64,000 nucleotides of DNA from Chondrus crispus (taxonomy: Eukaryota; Rhodophyta; Florideophyceae; Gigartinales; Gigartinaceae), in contig NW_005178479.1 of assembly GCF_000350225.1 (NCBI RefSeq), positions 65,515 to 129,514 of the forward strand, in the 5' to 3' direction. The translations under genes and the position numbers were made by a program. The notes beneath the pieces are model-generated. The model had not been told where the DNA came from. It did no database searches and was given only the letters and a program-made list of their open reading frames with translations. Numbering within the stretch: the first letter of the stretch is position 1; each line of letters opens with the position of its first letter. Below, piece after piece: positions 19,107-31,957 of the stretch.

Positions 19107-19931
19107 GGCCCGCGTCGAGGTGACCCGAGCCGATCGGGCGGGGGCGTCCGTTTTGCCCCTCGTGAAGGCGGGTACCGATACCCGTGGACCGATCAAAGGG
19201 GTCGACGTGACCCTCGTCGGATGGATACGCGATATCCCCGTCGAGATGGGCGAGGCGACCGGGGCCGACCCCTGTTGCCCCAAGGGGTACAGAACGACAT
19301 CATGTACCTCCAGGATTGGGCTGGGGAGATGCACCCCCAGCCCACGGAAGGAGGCGGAGGAGAGCCCGTTCTCTCCGCCCCTCGAATATTGCAACGGCCG
19401 GACGTTGCGATCCAAGGCCACGAAGTATCCGATTACTTCGTAGAAGATGCCCAGTCGGGGTGCGGAAACCGTCCCCATCCGCGCGGCCAGTGGCCCGTCG
19501 ACGCGCTAGCTAACGATAGCAAAGCGAATAGCACTGACAGCTCGGGTAGTTCGAAAAACCCGTAAAGACGGTTACGTTCGCGCGGTCGCGTGAACCGTCG
19601 TGTCGCACCAACCTAGACCCGCCCCTATTTGTCCCCGGCGGGGGAGGGGAATGTTTACCGATATTATTCCCCTCAACCCCGCACAAGCGCACCGAGACAC
19701 CCGTAAGCTCGGTGCGAAAGGACGAGGACGCTGAGGCAACCGTGAGCACGGCGCACATGGAGGAAAGCACTGTGGCAACCGTGAGCCAAGTGCCTAACAA
19801 GAAGCACATCGAACGCGCCGGCGGCCCGACCCAGGGGGACCCGGGGCCACCAGAAGAATTCAAGCCGCGTACGAACGCGACTTGTCGCGGGGACGCCGCC
19901 GACCGAAGGGCGCCCCCGCGACCAAGGCCGA
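19107..19931 (+). pseudogene. gag-pol linker of element A, degraded
   Basis: The gag frame stays open past the TGA to 19565, encoding a Gly/Pro/Arg-rich, low-complexity stretch; after a frame change, 19712-19931 is open and continues in register across the insertion of element C at 19932. No conserved domain is visible. It is probably the variable spacer before protease. Confidence 0.5.
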
Positions 19932-21053
19932 TGTAGTGCAATACGCACCTGAAAAGGGGGGTGAAAAGAAAGGAAAATATTTTGGATATAACAAATAGTC
20001 CTGGTTGGGGAACACACGTGTGAATAATTGCACAGTTTTAATTTTTAATTATTTTATTTTATTTAGTTAATTAGTTAGCATTAATTTTGCTGACATTAGA
20101 TTAGATTTAGGATCTAGCGCCGCGAGCTACTGTAGTGGCTCCGGCGGGGCGATATATACCTTAGCCCTCTGACCACCAAGTCAGTAAAGGTAACCCGAGT
20201 TGCCAGAGTTGAATATCGCCTTGGTCGAAGTCCGTCTTTCCCAAGACGCTCCCTTTTACCACAGATTACGTTATCCTTTGCGCTCGGGGGTTCCCTTTTC
20301 CTTTTCCTTTATTTCATCTATCCTTTTCTATTTCTATTTCTATCTCTATTTCTATTCCCTTATCTTGTGTTGGTTCCACAGTGCCTGATTGCGATCCGCA
20401 TTGTGACGACTGGAGTCATCGGGCTCTTGTGTTGGTTCTTTTGTTTGTTGTTGGTGCCATCGGCTTTGGTTGCGACCGGACCGGTGTAGGTGTCTTGGCC
20501 ATCGGGCGACACGTGGGTGTAGCGCTGCTACTTGTTTACGACTACCGACGGAGGCTGTTGCAACGACGTTTCCCTCGAAGGTCCTGTTGTGTATACAGGA
20601 CAGTGTTGGTTCCATCGGATACAGGTTGCGACCGTTCCGGTGTCGGTACTTTGCCATCGTGCAGTACGGAGGTGTAGCGCTGCTACGTGTTTGCTAATTC
20701 CCGACCGGCTGCGTTGCGACGCCCCCGTCGAAGACCTTATCAAGGGCATAAGGTGTAACAGGCGCTTCGCGAGCATTGGATTTACGACCCATCGGGCCCG
20801 GCTTCCTAATTACCGCCCCGAACTCGCCGAGCAACTGCCTGTACAAGACTCTACCACCATCCGTCCCGGGGCGGGCCTCTTCCTTTTGCCCCCCCCCTAT
20901 CAGGGACTTGAGCTACTGTGGGCCGCAAACCCACTTAAAGGGAAAGGGAGAATCGGACACTCCGTAGGGCTGTGCCGTCGGCAACTCTTGTTGGTTGTGT
21001 TGTCGCTGGACCGTTGGACCCTGGTTCCGGCCTGACAGGCACATTGCACTACA
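19932..21053 (+). repeat. 5' LTR of element C
   Basis: Begins TGTAGTGCAATACGC and ends ACATTGCACTACA, the same 11-bp inverted termini as family D; TATATA at 20153-20158. Immediately after the TATA region it is strongly similar to family D, so the two LTR families share a recent ancestor or have exchanged their promoter/leader part. Confidence 0.93.
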
Positions 21054-21057
21054 TAAG

Positions 21058-21075
21058 TGGTCTCCCGACCTAGAA
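21058..21075 (+). other. tRNA primer-binding site of element C
   Basis: TGGTCTCCCGACCTAGAA, four bases inside the LTR. Identical to elements B and D. Confidence 0.85.
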
Positions 21076-21146
21076 TCTGGGAACTACGCACAGAAGTCGG
21101 AAATAGGTAATTTAGTTCGATAGGTCTCGTTTATTAGGAGCTGACC

Positions 21147-21938
21147 ATGGCATCAAGCCAACCCAAGGACATCGGTCCTGGGGTCAGAAGGGCTGGATCA
21201 GCTCAAGAGTCGAGGATTCCGCGAGGACTTCGTACACGTAGCCAAGGAAATTCGGCTGCTGATCCAGTTGCAGAACCGTCCCCTTCGGGGACGGCCGTTG
21301 AGAAGAACTGCCTGGAAGAGAAGTTCGAAAAACTGAGCGAGGAGATTCGTCAAGAGACGAAGAACAAGCTCGACGAACTTCTGGGTATTTTTCAGAAGCA
21401 ACAGGAGTTGCTAAAATCCGAGTTCCACGCTGCGCTTGAAGAGCTGACAGCCCGTGTGGTTCTCGTTGAGAATTTAGGCACCGATGCGTCCCCGGGCCGA
21501 GATCCGGAAGTGCTGGATTCACTAAAGCTCGCCGCGAAAGAAGCGCGGCGAGACGCGAATCAGGCCGTGGAAACGCTGGCCAAGACAAGGGACAGCATCG
21601 ACGACCGGTTCTACCGCGCTTCGCGGCGACTCAAGGACCTTGAGCAAGCTGCGGGCCGGGCCGAACCAAGTTTGGACGCGGGATCGCTCTCCGACGGAGA
21701 AGAAACCGACAGTCCAACGAAGAAGGACAAGTCAGTCCGAACCCGGGATTCTAAGTGGAGGAACCCCAAGTCGGCCAACGGCCGAAAGAAGAAGAAAAGT
21801 CACTGTAGTGACGACCGCGAAACTTGCGACTCAAATTCGGAGTCGAATGTTTCAGCAGAAATGGTGACGACGGCTTGTCGAACCATTCAAGAAATTCCGA
21901 CCGAAGATCGACAGACGGAATGGAATTTCGTCGAATAA
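21147..21938 (+). CDS. gag N-terminal (coiled-coil) ORF of element C
   Basis: 263 codons from the first ATG after the primer-binding site. Residues about 50-160 are charged heptad repeats (EEKFEKLSEEIRQETKNKLDELL-like, ALEELTARVVLVENL); the tail is Lys/Arg/Ser rich. Homologous to the D fragment at 13-321 and analogous to the B ORF at 17183-18205. It ends with TAA before the capsid ORF, which lies in another frame here. Confidence 0.7.
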   Translation: MASSQPKDIGPGVRRAGSAQESRIPRGLRTRSQGNSAADPVAEPSPSGTAVEKNCLEEKFEKLSEEIRQETKNKLDELLGIFQKQQELLKSEFHAALEELTARVVLVENLGTDASPGRDPEVLDSLKLAAKEARRDANQAVETLAKTRDSIDDRFYRASRRLKDLEQAAGRAEPSLDAGSLSDGEETDSPTKKDKSVRTRDSKWRNPKSANGRKKKKSHCSDDRETCDSNSESNVSAEMVTTACRTIQEIPTEDRQTEWNFVE

Positions 21939-22041
21939 AAAGAGCCCAAAACGAGGCGGAGTCACTTCGTCCGCCTCGCGGAGAGGTCAAGAAGCGGAGC
22001 CAGAAGACATCGCGACGCGGCGCGGACCGCGATGGGAGGGG

Positions 22042-23428
22042 TTGGAGGAATTAAATCCGACCAACCACCTCTTCAAGAAGTTGCTTTCGTACAGGACCTA
22101 CCGCCTGCGGAACCCGCAGACACGTTTGTCGGGCAAGCGGCGGACCGCCGTGCGAAAGATCAGAAGAGACATACCACCAAAGGTGAAGAGAGACAATACG
22201 TTCACAGGAGACGATGGCGTATTGGTTCTAGATCTTTTAGCTAAGATAGTCCAAGAATTCGACACCCAGGAGATGAACGAAGGCCAAGCGATCCGCTTGC
22301 TACCGGAGTTCCTCAGCAGAATCGCCTTGAGACTGTATACTTCGGTGTCACAAACGGCGGGGTCCCACCATGGGAAAATATCCGTCTGGCCGGAGGCCGT
22401 ACAGTGGCTATTGCGAAGCTTCGCCACCGATGAGGCAATCCGCCAAGCCGTACTCGCTTTACGGGACGTACAGCAGCTACCGTCTGAATACGAGATGGAA
22501 TTTTATATCCGTCTGACGGACGCTAGCAATCGATGTGGAAACATATATTCGATGGACGAACAGATGACAATGTTTATTGAAGGACTCGATTCGAGTATCA
22601 AGCCGATGGTATCTCAATACCGACAAGACAATCGGGACGTTTCGTTTTTGAGACTAGTTAATTACGCGAAGGCGCATGGCTCCGCGAGCCGCGCCAAGGA
22701 GAGGAAGACTAGGAGAGTCACCATCCAAGCGCCAGCGACGTTAAGGACGGGGGAAGCAGAAGCCTTCGCACCCCACGCGAAAAACCAGCGGCGCGGTCCA
22801 CTTGGCCGATTCACTTTCTGCGTCCAGAGGACCTAGTACTGTTGATCAGGAAGAAAATGGATACGCAGGAGCGCTGGTTGCCGAGGGCGATTTTTATGAC
22901 CCCTCCGAGGGGTATGGAGACGAGGATCACGGGGCTAGTGGGATGTCCACGCTACGGACGCCCACGTATACGACGAGCTCGTATATTGAGGCCACGGAAC
23001 CCGTATTGGCGTTTCGAGGGCGCGGACACACGCCCGCGCCAAGAATTCCGATGGAAGACAAGGGTACGGCCTTCAGAAGACCGGGCTGGACGGGCCGGCC
23101 GACGGCCCGAGGACCGCCAAGGTCGCCGTACCCTCAGAAGAAGCATGGCGTCGTATGCTACCATTGCTACGAGAAAGGCCACGGAGCGCCTACGTGTTTG
23201 TTCTCGTTCCTAGAGATGCACCGAGTTCTGAAGAACTACGAGATGCTCTCCGCGATGGGGAGGTTGGGAATTCCGTCGACAAGTTACCTGAAGGTAAAAC
23301 AGTGGTTCGAATCACAGGCGGCGAGCACACCGAGAGCCTCTGCCGAAGGTTCGAACCGGACATCAGGAAGGCTGGCCACGGGGCCGTCGTCGGATTGGAG
23401 AAGAAATCCGCAGCGACAGGAAAACTAA
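22042..23428 (+). pseudogene. gag: gag capsid and nucleocapsid of element C, frameshifted
   Basis: The capsid frame 22042-22836 (ends in FIEGLDSSIKPMVSQYRQD) and the nucleocapsid frame 22802-23428 overlap and need a frame change near 22800. The zinc knuckle is CYHCYEKGHGAPTC, standard CX2CX4HX4C. The nucleocapsid frame ends GAA AAC TAA; the bases GGAAAAC stand where element B has A AAA AAC, and pol begins in the -1 frame, so the frameshift site is recognisable but decayed. Confidence 0.8.
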
Positions 23429-26400
23429 TGGGCGGAATCTCAAAACAAAATTCGAAAGGAGAGACATGCGTCCGGCGAACCGTGTCCGGAACCCAGTTCC
23501 GTTCCCCGCTTTCAGTGAAGGAAGCAGTCGATGATGAGGAGACAGTTGGAATCATCGATAACCCGAAAGGACCCATTGGGGTCAAGAAGATTCTGCGAAG
23601 AGGCAAGGACGATCCGCTGGAGCAAGTCCGACGCCCCTAGTACAGGGTCAAACGCGGTGAATGTCCCGAGAAGATTTTGGTCCTTGCGAGGAAAAACTAC
23701 AAAGTCTTCGCGGACATTGGACCGACGGTCGGATTGATGAGCCGTGTACTGTCCGTGTTGGACACCGGCGCGGGACCTAATCTCATCCGGAGATCCGAGC
23801 TTCCCGCAGGAATGAAACTCTTGTGTCCTTCGGACCGACCCAAGACATCGGCGATGCGAACAACAGGCCACTCCGAACTCTAGGTACACTCAAAATGCCT
23901 GTGAGACTTGGACGTTTCGTGGCTTCAGTCGAATTTATAGTTTGTGAAAAACTCGCAGTCCCCCTAATTCTAGGAGCGGATTATTGCGATAGGTTCGTGG
24001 AGGCTATCTACCCACGAAAGAGGACAGTTGAGTTGGCGGACTTCTCGAAGGTTCTGATCGTACGGCGATTCTCGGCGAGAAGATCGAAGAAGCTTTTGGT
24101 TCCCGGAGAGGGCGAGACCAATGCAAAAGGGGAGCGAATTTCCCCCAGGGTAAAGGTGGCAAGAGCCACGACCATTGGGCCAGGGACGCAACGCATGGAC
24201 TAATGCACCTCGAAGAGGACTGGGTTGGTCGTCGTTCAACCCTACGCACCCCTATATGACAAGCACGGACTAGTAAGCACCAACGGTGTAGTCCAAGTCG
24301 AGCCTGACAAACCTTTTCAATTGCTCGTTGCGAATTTTAGGAATTACCCTGTCAGGGTTCAAAAAGGCCAAGTGGTGGCGGAACTACTACCGCGCCCGAG
24401 GGCCGTACTCAAGAGCAATACCACCATTGGTGAGGTACTTGGAATTCAAGGAAGGGATGAGGAAAAATTCACTAATTCTACCCCGCCGCCTACGGGCGAG
24501 AGAAGATGCGAACCGTCGGAACAAGATCGCGAGGACCAGCAAGGAGAACGGCAGGAAGGGCTCTCCGCGACGGCAACTACGAAGCCGGAGCGGCGAATTG
24601 AGCCTCCCCCGCCGGACGTGGAGGAGCTCGACCTGAGCCACGTGCCGGACCGGCTGCGCGAAAGATTCCGTCGGATGCTAAAAAAATAATCCCGCATGTG
24701 GGATGGGACCCCTGGTGAAATCAACACCACGGTCCACCGGATTGAACTGGCCCCGGATACAAGGCCAATCGCACAAGCTCCCTACCGAGCCGGTCCAAAG
24801 GCTCGGGAGGTCGAGGAAGCAGAAATACAGAAGATGTTAGAAGCAGGAGTCATCGAGCCGGCGCAGTCAGAATGGGCGTCGCCCGTTTTATTAGTGCCCA
24901 AGCCGGACGGATCGATGCGCTTTTGTGTCGACTATCGCAGGTTGAACGCGGTAACGGTGAAGGACACGTACCCTTTGCCGCGCATGGATGAGTGTCTGGA
25001 CTCGTTGGGAGACACCAAGGTCTTTTCCGCGTTGGACGCGATTTCAGGGTATTGGCAAATGCCTATTCCGGAAACGGACCGCGACAAGACAGCTTTTTCG
25101 TGTCACTCAGGTCTCTACGGTTTTTCAAGAATGCCCTTCGAGCTTACCAATGCCCCAGTGACGTTTCAGAGAGCTATGGACATCCTGCCCTCTCCGTTCC
25201 TCTGGAAATGCTGTCTGGTATATGTAGATGATATCATCATCTTCAGCAAATCTTGGGAGGAGCACGTCGTCCACGTTGACGAAATACTGTCTGTATTGGA
25301 AAAGGCAGGTGTGAAGCTCAAGCGTCGCAAGTCCGAATTTTTCGTCGAAAAGATCAAGTACCTGGGCCACGTCGTTCGGCCAGGTACATTGGAAGTTGAC
25401 GCCGCGCGAACCGTTGCACTGGAACAAGTGAGGTATCCTCAAACGCAGACCCAGCTCAGGAGCTTCTTGGGACTCTGCAATGTCTACCGCAGGCTTGTCC
25501 CACATTACGCGAAAATCGCGCATCCGCTCAATCAACTGTTGAAGAAGAGACAACCGGTCCAGTTGGAAGGATTCGACGAACCGTGCGAAAAAGCTTTTCA
25601 TAAGCTCAAGGACGCCATCTTGGCACCGCCGGTGTTGGCGCTGCCGAAGAAGGACCTACCATACTCGGTAGACACTGATGCAAGCGACTATGAAATCGGC
25701 GCTGCATTATTTCAAACGCATCCGGATGCGCAACGTAAACCCATCGGGTTCTTTTCAAGAACGTTAGCCGCAGCCGAGAGAAACTATTCTGTATCAGAAA
25801 AAGAATTTCTCGCCGTAATTTGGGCCGTACAGACTCTAAGACCATATTTATATGGCGAGCACTTCATTGTGCATACCGACCATGCCTCATTGAGGTGGTT
25901 GATGAACGTAACCGACCCCAGCGGGAGATTAATCCGATGGAGGCTCCGCCTCTCGGAATTTGATTTCGAAATCAAGTACAAGAAGGGCAAGGCTAACAGC
26001 CAAGCTGATGCCCTGTCAAGACTACGGACCGCTGGAGAAACCGTCGACGAAATCGACGACGAAATTCCATGCTTTACGGCCGAACCGGCCGAGGGAACAG
26101 TGGAGGACGAGGACAATCTGTCGCGCTAGACGACATCCTCGCTCTTGAGGGGGGGGCCGCCCCTGATCGCCTCGATCAATTCCAAGCTGTCATTCCGGAG
26201 GAGCTCATTCGTGAGCAAGCCGTCGACCCCTTCTGCAACCGCATCAAGGAAAAAATGGACGCCGGAAAGGTGAGAACGTTCAGCATGGAGACCGAGGAAC
26301 TCGAAGGAACTCTATGCCGTACCGCGGCGGAGTTTGTACGAGTGGTGATACCACAATCGTTAAGGGACCGCGTCCTAGGGTTGAGCCACTACGCAAAATT

Positions 26401-27862
26401 GGCAGGCCACCCGGGAGGCAGGAAACTTTACAAAACATTGAGAAGATATTTTTATTGGCCTACGATGGCCCTAGACTGCTACGCAGTCGCGAAGAATTGC
26501 GCCGCTTGTGCGCGGGAAAGGGTGAAGTTAAGAAGAAACACGAAGGAAATGAAGCTGTTCACGCCCAAAGCTCCGCTGGAGTTCGTCGCCATCGACATTC
26601 TCGGCGAGCTAGTTACAACTAAGCGAGGAAATCGGTATATTCTCGTGATCAGCGATCGATACTCGAAACTGGTACGAACCGTACCGTTGAAGAAGATATC
26701 AGCTGCACACGTCCCACAAGCCTTCGTTCACCATTGGGTATTCGTGTACGGACCGCAGGTCAAGCTGCTGTCCGACAATGGAACACAATTCACGGCCCGG
26801 TTCTTTCAAAACGTCTGTCGAATTCTCGGCATACGCAATGTGTTCACGACTACGTACCACCCGCAAGCCAACAGCCAAGTTGAGAGGTTTAACCGCACGC
26901 TGACTTCTGCGTCGCGAAAATATGTTGGAGAGCATCCCAAGGACTGGGACCTATTTAGCGACGCCGTGACGTTCGCATACAACACGCAAGTGCATCGGAC
27001 TACGAACATCGCGCCCTTCGAGCTGGTGTTAGCCCGGGCGCCGAGAAGCATTGCGTTACAAGCACAGCCAAGTTTGGAAGGATTTAGCTCGAATCGAGCG
27101 TACTACCTGAAATGGCAGTCGTGGTTGGAAAGCCTGATGAAAGGCGCTGGTAAGAGCTTGCGGAAAGAACAAGCGCGCTACAAGCGAAATTTCGACGCAA
27201 GGCTCCGCAAGTCGAAGTATGACATCCCTTCAGGATCATACGTATTCCTTCGGAAAGAGCAAGGCACGGCAACCGAGCCGAAACATAAGTTGGCACAAGT
27301 GGCTACAGGTCCATATCAAGTGAAGGAGTCAACTGAGAATACGGTCGTCATATCCATCGGCGACCAGGAAGAGCGCGTGTCGCGAGATAGAGTCGAATTA
27401 GCCCCTAGTCCCATGGACTACACGCCGATAGTCGGCCTACGACAAGCGCTACAATTTCTCAACACAGGAGGAAAACGAGAAGGACCCGCCGCGCAAGCGA
27501 AAGATAGGATGGATGACGGACCGTTGATAAATCAGGAAGCTACGGGGACCCCGCCCGGTCTACAAGAGATGGGAGGTTCGGAAGGACAGGGTGAGAAGGA
27601 GTCACTGACTCTTCGAAAGGGGGACGGACAGTTGGACACGCAGGAAGAAGGAGCCGGGAGTCAGGAGTATGTGATCGACAAGATCGTGGACCACGGCTAC
27701 GACGGGGAGAAATTAATTCTCAAAGTGAGATGGTATGGGTATACCCTCAAGGACGCAACGTGGGAACCCATCGAGCAATTGCCCCGCAGCGCGGCCGTCA
27801 CGTATTTCCGACGGAAAAGATTATCCTTGCCCGCGCAGGTCGCGCAAGCGCAATCAGGATAG
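23429..27862 (+). pseudogene. pol: pol of element C, broken
   Basis: Pieces in order: leader to TAG at 23638; protease with VLDTGAGPNLIRR (about 23755) and a frame change near 23850; FVEAIYPRKRTVELADF (about 23995); linker 24225-24689; RT 24696 onward with VYVDDIIIFSKS near 25215; RNase H with VDTDASDYEIGA near 25670; a frame change near 26100; integrase 26160-27000 with HPGGRK/CAACAR finger, IDILGEL, LSDNGTQF and NSQVERFNRT; chromodomain near 27670-27800 with LKVRWYGYTLKDATWEP. At least three stops or frame changes make it non-functional, although catalytic motifs remain. Confidence 0.88.
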
Positions 27863-30332
27863 TGGTAACCAAGAATTTCACATGTCAGTGTCAGTGCGGT
27901 AATCCGCACTGGGCAGAGCGAGCCGACCTGAGGGTCAAGAAAAGGGGAACGATGAGATGGAACAAACCAGGTGAGGGGCCTTCAGATAGCCCCCCGCAAG
28001 TAGAAGCAGCGCGCGCACGAGTAGGATGAGCGTCGTGATGAGATACTCAGGTCGGAAGTCGCGTAACGGGGTGCCAAGAGAAGAAAGAACGCTGGAAGAA
28101 CGGGGACATGGACTGGACAATCCACCTTTTTCACTTTTACCTTCATAACAGTTCGGTCTCGTTTTTGTTTATTTGTGATTGCTTTTGTGTTGTCTTATTT
28201 TTTTTTGAGATGTTGGGGACGCGACCCTGCACCGCGGAGGTCGGTCAGCAAGTTTACGAGGAGCCCAAGGAGGACGTTGAAGAGGCGATAATCTTCGAGA
28301 TCAATTCGGCCTTCGACAAGGTTACGGCCGACACCCGCGTCGCGGGATTCTCACCGGGTCATAACGAAGACCTCTCTTTTATTTTCTATTCCTTTCCTTC
28401 GTAATCCACTTACAAGAAGAGAAAAGAAAAATGGATGCACGACGTTGATGGCCAACCAGGTGACATTAGTTAGATTAGAAAAATATATAAGTATGTAGCG
28501 AACGCCGTGAGACAGGACGGAGTCCGGAAGACGTGTGCTCTACGAGTGACCGCGCACGACGATGAGATTAAGGCAGAGCTTCCCGGAGGGGCGTACTTCG
28601 TGTCGTTGGAGAAGGGCTGAAATGGCCGACGGCTGGTTGAAGGGCTGTGGGTGATTGAGGAAGTGTCTGGTGGCAACCAGACGGCAGCATAAATGGGAGA
28701 GCGGAACGCATTGGAAAGGGGGTAAGTGGAGGAACAAGCGTGGTTCCGCAGTCGCGTGTGCAGGCCTACCGATCAAGCTGTATCGGTCGCGAATGTTATA
28801 CACCCGAATATCCAGCGCAAGTGGGCTATTCTCGCTGATACTGCGGGGGCAACAGGGAAAGGAGGAGCAGACCACTGTCCTCCACGGTGGACATGGGGGT
28901 GCGTCAGACGGACGAGTGGGTTATCTTTGAGTCGAGGGAGAAGGGGTCTAAAGGATGTGGCTGAGGTTCATACGCGTGCTGGCAAGACGAAGCAGGAGGA
29001 AGTGGATGATGAGATGTGCGACGGAGCTGAGGAATTGGCAGGAATGAGTGTTGGAGGCGTGGGGAGGCGTACCTCTTGAGATGAAGAGATGCACCACGAT
29101 GCGAGGGGAGAGTCCAAAGGGCAGGCAGTTATCGTCGGATGGCCCATCACGTAAGCCGCGGGACACCTCCGAGTACACCGCAACTCCCCCCTGTGCAAAT
29201 CGACAAGTGTCGCGATGCCCAAGTGGAACACAGAACCACATCGGGAATTTTTAAGCAAAATTTAGGAAGGCATGTCGCGTCGAGCGCACGAGGCGCTGGG
29301 TACTTAGAAGATGTGCAACAGCACGCAAAAATTTCCTAACGCGCGCGTAACACACTCACCGATCCCCGACGATCAACTCCTCCTTGTTTTTCTTTCTTTC
29401 TGTCTTATTTTTATTTTGCTTTGTCTAGTGACCTTGAAGACGCGCGTCGCCGCACGGACATCTACAAGACGGGAATTATCGACCAAGAGGAGCGGCGCGG
29501 GGAAGACTAACAAGAGATACGGAGACTGGCCACGCGACGGAACCGAACCGCGTCACGAGATCCGGAATCGCGTGAGTTTCACGATGGGCAAGAGAGAGGG
29601 GTATCTACACGCAAGAAGAAGGCGATTGCCAAAGTGACGCTTGGTTTCACGGAAAGGCAACCGAGTAATCCTTGGCCAGGACAACGGACGTGGCGTTATT
29701 ATTATTTTAGAGCTTACCTCGTAACACAAAAGAAACGAATGGGGGTAATGAGAAGAGAAGAGAGAGGGGACATTCAATCCTTCGTAAACTCTCCCAGTAG
29801 GGTCTATGCTGTGGCCACGAGTGGAGGAAGAAAACGCGTTGTGTCGTGGGAGCACGACAGAATAAAAGGGGAACACTACCGCATGTGACTTGCGTCATCT
29901 ACCTTGCGAGAACATTTTCGGGACGAAACCAACGCTGTTGGGTGAAACGAGCCTGCGGGGGTAAGCATCGATCCCTCAATACGGGAGCGATAGGAATGTG
30001 CTTCCCGCCCCTGTCCACGCCGTAATTCAAAGGGAGTCCGGACGATCCGGCGACGGGAGGCGCGAGTACGTGTCGGCGTCAGTAGGACCAAAGTCCATGA
30101 CTCCGCAGGTGATATTGTTACCTGCTTCATACATCATCGAGCCATGTTTGAGGGTTTGGAGAGGCGTTCTCTATCGCGAAACGAAACGCGAATGGGCAAT
30201 CCGAAAACCCTATCGTAACGTAAGGTCGAATCCGTGTCGATCCCGAGATGTCACTCGCACCAGTGGAACGCGCCGGATACAATTTGACAATCCCAAACGG
30301 AACCCGACCTAAGCGGCCGTATACTGTCCGGA
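27863..30332. other. 3' untranslated part of element C, first half
   Basis: No gene is recognised on either strand. The sequence is purine-biased on plus and carries only short frames. It is interrupted at 30333 by a solo LTR. Confidence 0.5.
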
Positions 30333-31354
30333 TGTAGTGCAATACCCGTCTCGGGTAGGGGGGAGGAAGGAAGTGAAAAAGGAAAAAAATTGGATACTGT
30401 AGTCCGGGTTTGGGGGACACATGTGTGCGACGAAGCGCACGATTATTTTAATTATTTAATTTATTTACTAATTAGATCTAGAATCTAGAGCCGGGAGCTA
30501 CTGCACTCGCCCCGGCGGGGCTCTATATAACTTAGCCCTTTGACCGAACAAGTCAATAAACCAACCCGAGTTGCCGGAGTTGAATGTCGCCTTGGTCGAA
30601 GTCCGTCTCTACCAAGACGCTCCCTTTTACCTAAGCCTACGGCATCCTCTATCGCTCGGGGTTCCCTTTTCTCTTTCTTTTATTTCCCTATCCTTTTCTA
30701 TCTCTAATTCTACCTATTTTCCCCTTATCTTGTGTTGGTGCCATCGGCCTCGGTTGCGACCGAACCGGTGTAGGTGTTTCGAGCCATCGGGCGGCACAGT
30801 TGACGTAGCGCTGCTACTGTGACCCATTTTCCGACGGAGACTGTTGTAACGACGTCTCCCTCGAAGCGCTCCGTCGTGTTACGAGCCAGTGTTGGTGCCA
30901 TCGGCCTCGGTTGCGACCGAACCGGTGTAGGTGTTTCGAGCCATCGGGCGGCACAGTTGACGTAGCGCTGCTACTTTCATTTCATCCCGTCGGGCTGCGT
31001 TGCGACGCCCCCGTCGAAGGCCTTGTCGCGTTACAAGGTGTCGAAGAAGCTCAACGAGCATTGGCCTTACAACCCAGTGGAATCGGGATATCTACGTACG
31101 CGCCCCACCCCACACTCGTGGAGCAATTCTCTTCGCAAGTCTCTACCACACCGATCCTGGGCCGGGCTATTTCTCTGTGCCCCCTTCCCATCAGGGATCT
31201 GAGCTACTACGAGTCGCAAGCTCGTTTAAACGGAGAAGGGAGAGTCAAACACTCCGTAGCGCTGTGCCATCGGCAGTTCTTCTTTTTGTTGCTGTTGTTG
31301 TTTTTGCTGGACCATCGGACCGCGGTCTCTGCCCGACAGGCGCATTGCACTACA
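30333..31354 (+). mobile_element. Solo LTR of family D inside element C
   Basis: 1022 bp, TGTAGTGCAATACCC ... GCATTGCACTACA, flanked by CCGGA at 30328-30332 and 31355-31359. It is the same family and length as the LTR at 519-1540. TATATAA lies at 30524-30530. A block of about 85 bp that includes TGGTGCCATCGGCCTCGGTT is present twice (from about 30735 and 30893). The clean target duplication shows insertion of a full element followed by LTR-LTR recombination. Confidence 0.95.
30524..30530 (+). promoter_or_regulatory. TATA box in the family D LTR
   Basis: TATATAA preceded by a GC-rich stretch. About 45 bp downstream lies a short frame beginning LPELNVALVEVRL that is preserved in both the C and D LTR families. 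Confidence 0.55.
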
Positions 31355-31359
31355 CCGGA

Positions 31360-31957
31360 CCCGGATAAAATTTCAGAACGAGAGGGGACACCCCCCGTCA
31401 CTCAACTCCGCTTTGAAGATACGGGAGAAACGCGAGAGAATCGCGAGTCGCCGGCATCAACAGAAATTGCCGAGGGAGAAGGGTCTTGACAAATCCTCCG
31501 CTGCATCAGACGCTTTTGGAAGCGAATGTTTGTGAGGACACCCCCCCAAAAAAATAGGGACCCCACACAAGAGTCACGATCTTACGATTATGATGACATC
31601 ATCGCCCGCAATGTTCCGTACGCCAATATGCAAACCAAAAAATGGATATTCAATCTTCATCCGTATCCCTGAACGAGCGGGAAGCGTCATGACAAGGCGA
31701 GGAAAACGTTTGACGGAAGTGGCAGGTCGGTGTGTGGATCGACTAACAGGGGAGGAGAGAAGCAAACATTTGTTATGCTCGACGAAGGGTGAGGTCCGCC
31801 ATTGGGCGGAATGGCAAAGAGCACTTGCCGAGGAGTAGACCTCCTGCGGGACTGTGAGAACAACCCTCCCAAACGGGGGATCACGTCCTAAAAGGAGGAA
31901 GGAAAGGGACGTGCACTGAGATTAAAGAGGAGGAAGAGGTCACACGAGGGCATGGTA
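31360..31957. other. 3' untranslated part of element C, between the solo LTR and the antisense gene
   Basis: No gene is supported. Short open frames on both strands lack any recognised motif. Confidence 0.4.
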
